Origin: Phascolarctobacterium succinatutens CAG:287
GTDB lineage: Bacteria > Bacillota > Negativicutes > Acidaminococcales > Acidaminococcaceae
Assembly: GCF_000434895.1 (NCBI RefSeq)
Contig: NZ_FR892758.1
Coordinates: forward strand, 1 to 36,033
DNA: 36,033 nucleotides
Reading direction: 5' to 3'
Part shown: positions 32,284 to 36,033 of the stretch, piece after piece
Numbering within the stretch: position 1 is the stretch's first letter
Layout of the letters: every line of letters begins with the position of its first letter
Program-made: the position numbers and the translations under genes
The notes under the pieces: generated by a model
Databases searched by the model: none
What the model was told of the DNA's origin: nothing
What the model saw: the letters and a program-made list of their open reading frames with translations, nothing else

Positions 32284-32874
32284 GTGTCCGAAAAGCTTTT
32301 TTCGCGCTTGTTCTGGCGACCGTATATTTTTATAGGCATCAGTATGATTTTAGTGCTGCTCAGCAGTATGGTGCCTTACATCCTGCCGCATGCATGGCTG
32401 GGACAGCATTATCCCGGTTATGACTTCTACATGTTCAAGGGTATGGCCTGGACGCTGAAGCTGGCGCTGCTGATTTATTTATATGGCATTGTCTGCATTT
32501 TTACGAAGAATTATTTCCCTAAGCTGAGCAATCTTTGCACTGAAGAGGTGCGCGCGGTGATTACCGGCTACAAGAGCAGCTGGAGCCGTGGCAAGCAGCT
32601 GTGTCCGGTTTTTACCTATAAAGTCGGTGATAAGGAATACAGCGAGGCCTTGAACGAAGCCAAGGGAACGAAGGAAAAGAGTGGCGACGTGCTGGAGCGT
32701 GGCTTTACGCTGAAGCTGCCGCGTAAAATTATTTATAATCCGCAAAATCCCAAGGAATTTTATCTGCCGGGCTGCGAATATTATTCGCGTAAGGCGGCGG
32801 TTTTCCGTTATATTTTGTTCAGCATGCTGCTGTTTTTGCAGCTGTATCTGAACTTTTTTGTGAATGTGAGGTAG
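32284..32874 (+). CDS. DUF3592-like membrane protein
   Basis: 196 aa from GTG 32284, supported by GGAAGGGGG at 32267-32275; longer starts lack a site. Two N-terminal membrane segments (about 13-35 and 57-75) and a C-terminal one flank a beta-rich domain with CPVFTYKVGDKEYSEALN and KIIYNPQNPKEFYLPG, the pattern of DUF3592 proteins. Function unknown. It lies between metG and tatD, with tatD starting 3 nt after its stop, so it shares that operon. Confidence 0.75.
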   Translation: MSEKLFSRLFWRPYIFIGISMILVLLSSMVPYILPHAWLGQHYPGYDFYMFKGMAWTLKLALLIYLYGIVCIFTKNYFPKLSNLCTEEVRAVITGYKSSWSRGKQLCPVFTYKVGDKEYSEALNEAKGTKEKSGDVLERGFTLKLPRKIIYNPQNPKEFYLPGCEYYSRKAAVFRYILFSMLLFLQLYLNFFVNVR

Positions 32875-32877
32875 ATT

Positions 32878-33657
32878 ATGAGCAGAACTGGTTTGTGGGA
32901 TTCGCATGCCCATTTAGATGACGAAGCTTTTAATGAGGACAGAGAGCAGCTGATTGCCCAACTGGAGCAGGATATGGACGGTATCGTCAATCCCGGCTGT
33001 GATGCTGCCAGCAGTGCTGTAGCTGTGGAGCTGGCGGAAAAATATCCGTTTATTTATGCGGCGGTTGGCTGGCACCCCGAGAATTTAAAGGGCATTCCTG
33101 CTGATTATCTGCAGCAGCTGGCAGAGTGGGCACAGCACCCGAAGGTTGTGGCAATCGGTGAAATCGGTCTTGATTATTACTGGAAGGAAAACGAGCCTAA
33201 GGAGGTACAGAAGCGTATTTTCTTAGAGCAAATTGATCTGGCTAAGCAGTTTGATTTGCCGGTGATTATTCATGACAGGGATGCGCACGGCGATATGCTG
33301 GAGCTGTTCCAGAAGGAAGTGCATGGCGTACAGGCAGTGTTCCACTGCTTCAGCGGCTCGCTGGAGATGGCGAAGGAGCTGGCTAAACGCGGCTATTACT
33401 TTGGCTTCGGCGGTACGTCTACCTATAAGAATGCGCAGAAAGTGCGTGAGGTTATGCAGTATATTCCTAAGGAGCTGCTGCTGTTTGAAACCGACAGCCC
33501 TTATCTTACACCGGTACCGTTCCGCGGCAAGCGCAATAATCCCAGATATACGGAATATACGGCGCGTAATGCGGCGCAGGTGCTGGGAATGGATTTTGAA
33601 GAGCTGGCGGCAATTGCTACGGCGAATACGAAAAGATTATTTAAAAAGATAAAATAA
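32878..33657 (+). CDS. tatD: TatD-family deoxyribonuclease
   Basis: 259 aa. The metal ligands are all present: WDSHAHLDD (N-terminus), AIGEIGLDYY, PVIIHDRDAH, FHCFSG and FETDSPYLTPVP. TatD enzymes are metal-dependent 3'-5' DNases linked to DNA repair and fragmentation. GAGGTAG precedes ATG 32878. metG-tatD proximity is common in Firmicutes and supports the call. Beyond its stop the sequence becomes A+T-rich accessory DNA. Confidence 0.97.
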   Translation: MSRTGLWDSHAHLDDEAFNEDREQLIAQLEQDMDGIVNPGCDAASSAVAVELAEKYPFIYAAVGWHPENLKGIPADYLQQLAEWAQHPKVVAIGEIGLDYYWKENEPKEVQKRIFLEQIDLAKQFDLPVIIHDRDAHGDMLELFQKEVHGVQAVFHCFSGSLEMAKELAKRGYYFGFGGTSTYKNAQKVREVMQYIPKELLLFETDSPYLTPVPFRGKRNNPRYTEYTARNAAQVLGMDFEELAAIATANTKRLFKKIK

Positions 33658-33684
33658 AAGTACTCGGTAGAAAGTACTCGGTAG
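33657..33684 (+). repeat. Tandem 14-bp duplication at the tatD stop
   Basis: AAAGTACTCGGTAG occurs twice head to tail (33657-33670, 33671-33684), the first copy starting within the tatD stop codon. It marks the boundary between housekeeping and A+T-rich sequence. Confidence 0.85.
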
Positions 33685-33693
33685 ATTGTATAA

Positions 33694-33966
33694 TGCATTT
33701 GCACACCTAAAGAGCAGGAGCAAGCTTCCAAACGCGCTGAACAGGATTTGCAGCATCGCGTTAGTCAGTCTATGGCTAAATCGCAGCAGCAAAGCAGTCG
33801 TTTGGAGGCTTTTATTTTACCTGAGGAAGAGAACAGTTTTAAAATTAAACGTTTCGTGCTTTATGCTCCGAAATATGGCTATAAATTTACATGGATAGAT
33901 GAATATCTAGAAGAGATTGATGGTCAAAAAATTGTTGTGAACGGCATCAATGAATTGTTTGAATAA
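33694..33966 (+). pseudogene. Remnant 3' end of an unidentified gene
   Basis: An open frame of about 90 codons between stops, without a credible ATG/GTG start or ribosome site (a TTG at 33748 is possible). It encodes a charged, helical stretch (KEQEQASKRAEQDLQHRV) and then a compact C-terminal part, RFVLYAPKYGYKFTWIDEYL, ending in NGINELFE. This looks like the tail of a larger protein whose 5' part has been lost. No family recognised. Confidence 0.45.
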
Positions 33967-33977
33967 GGATTACTGTT

Positions 33978-34295
33978 ATGAAGAGAATAATCAATAAGAT
34001 AAAAACATACAAGATTCATATTGCGGTATATGTGCTTTGTATATATATATTAGGCTCATATTATTCTTCTAATAGACTAGCGCCATTATGGCAGCACTAC
34101 TTTCCTATAAAGGTATTAGCATTTGCGCTTACTAATATTTTTATGTCCATGTATAATGGGATATATACATATGGCTTAGTTGATAATGTAAATAAGAGCT
34201 ATTGGTGTTCTATTGCTTTTATATTGGCATCAATGTTGTTGGTTTGGTTGATATATATAGTAACTGGATATTATATTTGGTATGTATTTTACTAA
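33978..34295 (+). CDS. Small membrane protein, possible immunity protein
   Basis: 105 aa with three hydrophobic segments (about 14-32, 45-62, 77-100). AAGGA lies 7 nt before ATG 33978. It starts 11 nt after the preceding remnant. Small membrane proteins placed after broken toxin-like C-terminal pieces are often contact-dependent-inhibition immunity proteins, but that is inference from location only. Strongly A+T-rich. Confidence 0.55.
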   Translation: MKRIINKIKTYKIHIAVYVLCIYILGSYYSSNRLAPLWQHYFPIKVLAFALTNIFMSMYNGIYTYGLVDNVNKSYWCSIAFILASMLLVWLIYIVTGYYIWYVFY

Positions 34296-34660
34296 TAAAC
34301 GTCAAACCACATTGTGCTTGCTAAATTTAGTCTAAGCAGTGTAAAATGTTGGGTAAGAGAATAAAGGAGAGTTTTGTATATTAGCTAAAAAATGAATTAG
34401 CTTCAGGTGTATGTTATTGATGCATTTTAATTGAAAAAACAGCAATTTTGTATAGGTTGCTTGAAAAATTAATAATAGCTTGCTCTAATATTAATTTGTT
34501 AATTAGTAAGTGCTGGTGAAACTATTTTGCTTTAATCAATGAAAAATAGCATGAAAGTAATTTAAGAGCCTGCATTTGAGGTAGTAGAGAATATAGAAGC
34601 GTGTCATTGAAACTGATAAAGACAAAATATATTCAGTGATAAAAAGAGGGGTTTCGTGAG
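34296..34660 (+). other. Gene-free A+T-rich stretch, probably decayed coding sequence
   Basis: 365 nt with no gene. Short open pieces such as KRVIETDKDKIYSVIKRGVS (34597-34659, ending at TGA) read like protein but lack starts, suggesting erosion of former genes. Confidence 0.5.
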
Positions 34661-35035
34661 ATGGATTTTATAATAATATCTTTATTCTTTATAATAACAA
34701 TACTTTCTACTATTGCAGAAAGCAGAAAGTATAAAAGAGAAGATTTTACTTCAGTATGGAAATATGTAATTTATATTGTGAGTAATTTCTTGTTTGCATC
34801 TATGATGGCTTTATTTTTGTATTGTTCATTTGTCTCTGAAAACGATTTTTTGTTAACTTATATATTTTTCATATTTAATTTTTCTATTATTTTGATGTCT
34901 TTCTACGTAGAAGATTTGGTAAGAAATAAAAAAAGAGAAATATATATTAGCGTTAAAACATTAAGAATATTACGCAATGTATTTACTTTTATTATTATAG
35001 GCATTTTGCTTTTTTGTATTTGGAGGTCGAGTTAA
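34661..35035 (+). CDS. Small membrane protein, possible immunity protein
   Basis: 124 aa with four hydrophobic segments (about 2-16, 30-48, 58-76, 103-121). AAAGAGGGG is upstream of ATG 34661. It immediately precedes CdiA-type C-terminal fragments. It may be an immunity protein left from an earlier toxin module; no family recognised. Confidence 0.55.
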   Translation: MDFIIISLFFIITILSTIAESRKYKREDFTSVWKYVIYIVSNFLFASMMALFLYCSFVSENDFLLTYIFFIFNFSIILMSFYVEDLVRNKKREIYISVKTLRILRNVFTFIIIGILLFCIWRSS

Positions 35036-35076
35036 AATACTGAACAATAATCAGAGAATCTTAATAAATTGACGAT

Positions 35077-35637
35077 ATGTTCAAGGATAATCCTGCAATG
35101 CATCAATGGGCAAGTGCTCTTATTGGTGGCGTAGTAGCTTAGGTTGCATCTGATAATGCGCAGATGGGAGCAGCTACTGCTTCTAGCGGTACGAAGAATA
35201 ACTATTTGACGCATGAGCAACAGAAGAAATATGAAGAGGAATTAGCTGCTATTGATAAAGATGATATGCTAACACCTGAACAAAAAGATAAAGCTAAAGA
35301 AAAAGTTGATTTTAAATATAGTGTCATTTCTGTACTACAAAACAGAGAATGGTATGAAAAAAATAAAGATAAGCTTCAATTAACAGGAAAAGTTGGAGAT
35401 TTAAACGAATATGAGATTTTCAAAGAAGTCGTTGGAGTTGACAAGAATGGCAATGATGTGGAATTAAGAGCTGATACAAAAGACTGGATGGTAGGATATA
35501 GCAGAGATTTAGTAGAAGCTGTAGCGAATATAAAGCCTGGGGATAGAATAAAATTCTCTGATGGAAGTATATATTATGTTCAGCCTAATGGTGAGCTATA
35601 TGAAAGAAGACAGTATAGGAGCATTAATGCCGTATAA
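35077..35637 (+). pseudogene. CdiA/FhaB-type C-terminal (pretoxin) fragment with in-frame stop
   Basis: The frame reads MFKDNPAMHQWASALIGGVVA, a TAG stop (35140-35142), then VASDNAQMGAATASSGTKNNYLTHEQQ and on to 35637. NPAxHQWASALIG and TKNNYLTHEQQ are familiar from the C-terminal regions of large filamentous-haemagglutinin/CdiA proteins, just before the variable toxin. There is no 5' part (signal, TPS or repeat domains) nearby, so this is an orphan or eroded CT module. From ATG 35164 the rest is open for 157 codons and includes KPGDRIKFSDGSIYYVQPNGELY. It seems to continue in a different frame from about 35600, a second sign of decay. Confidence 0.65.
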
Positions 35638-36033
35638 GGAAATCTCCTTAGAAGATCACAATGTGACATCAAAAAGAGAATCGCTTCTTGGTAAAGATAC
35701 TGTAATTAGTGATGATCACCATGAAAAAGCTGGCCAGTATGTTTATGATACGGTCGGGAATGTATTAGAAATGTCTGCTGGTTTAAAAATGAGTTATGAA
35801 TTAATGAAGGATCCTAAGATTTATAGTTTCACGTTTATAGGAGGTATAACTGCCGCTGGAGTATTACTAATTCATAGTAATAATGATCTTATAGCTAATG
35901 TTTCAGGTGCTAAGCACGATCTGATTGATAACGATAGCCAAAAATATAATTTTGTTAAAGATAATTTGGGAAACAATTTTTATAATAAATTAGATATAAC
36001 GGCTAAAGTAATTAGTATATATGGCGATGCTAG
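35600..36033 (+). pseudogene. Continuation of CdiA-type C-terminal region, shifted frame, runs off the window
   Basis: An open frame from ATG 35600 with no stop through base 36033 (144 codons and a partial one). It reads QYVYDTVGNVLEMSAGLKMS, then a hydrophobic FIGGITAAGVLLIHSNND, features I associate with the pretoxin region of CdiA/FhaB-like proteins (YDTxGNxLE). It overlaps the previous frame by 38 nt and probably was once joined to it, so a frameshift near 35600-35637 is likely. The alternative is an independent overlapping gene; the end is not visible. Confidence 0.5.

Noticed and set aside
33686..33898. 70-codon + strand frame after tatD
   Set aside because: Its translation is not protein-like, and it overlaps the more plausible gene remnant in another frame.

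Overview
The window looks like chromosomal DNA from a diderm Firmicute (class Negativicutes, perhaps Acidaminococcaceae; the family is a guess). Strong GGAGG-type ribosome sites, a T-box leader, TTGACA/TATAAT promoters and an MFS/MATE-rich gene set point to Firmicutes. A signal-peptide-bearing FadL/OmpP1-type outer-membrane barrel and remnants of a CdiA/FhaB-type two-partner-secretion protein point to an outer membrane. Almost every gene is on the + strand; only a MarR-MFS pair and one acyltransferase are on the - strand.

Layout. (1) 1-206: the end of an rRNA operon (5S rRNA and its terminator). (2) 387-3390: an A+T-rich accessory operon with an ADP-ribosylglycohydrolase carrying an extra N-terminal region, a predicted PD-(D/E)XK (Mrr-like) nuclease, and a Pcp-like protein with an altered catalytic residue. 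(3) 3528-8073: DNA alkylation repair (AlkA-like, Ogt), then exporters (Fsr, RarD, YeiH). (4) 8074-8566: an intergenic region with a dense DnaA-box cluster, followed by a divergent UxaE-like protein. (5) 10160-13812: branched-chain amino acid biosynthesis (T-box leader, ACT subunit, ilvB, ilvC), ending in a tandem array of hairpin units whose stems covary. (6) 13905-15895: a MarR-regulated drug exporter with its operator lying on a consensus promoter. (7) 16053-18208: an A+T-rich module of membrane proteins of unknown function, then a structured-RNA candidate and an AAA/DUF4143 ATPase bracketed by near-identical 97-98-bp direct repeats. (8) 20053-29209: mostly ordinary accessory and housekeeping genes (GNAT, HxlR, acyltransferase 3, TPR-like, FadL-like, DUF1847, PHP phosphatase, FAH, MATE, an exported protein). 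(9) 29340-33657: rsmI-metG-DUF3592-like-tatD, a conserved-type housekeeping cluster. (10) 33658-36033: an A+T-rich, decaying region with small membrane proteins and broken CdiA-type C-terminal pieces.

Most distinctive signals: the covarying tandem hairpins and the AAATAAGGGAAA motif that brackets ilvC; the DnaA-box cluster away from dnaA; the repeat-flanked DUF4143 ATPase with a neighbouring putative RNA; and several enzymes whose family catalytic or metal-binding residues appear to be replaced. All homology statements come from reading the sequence; no database search was run.
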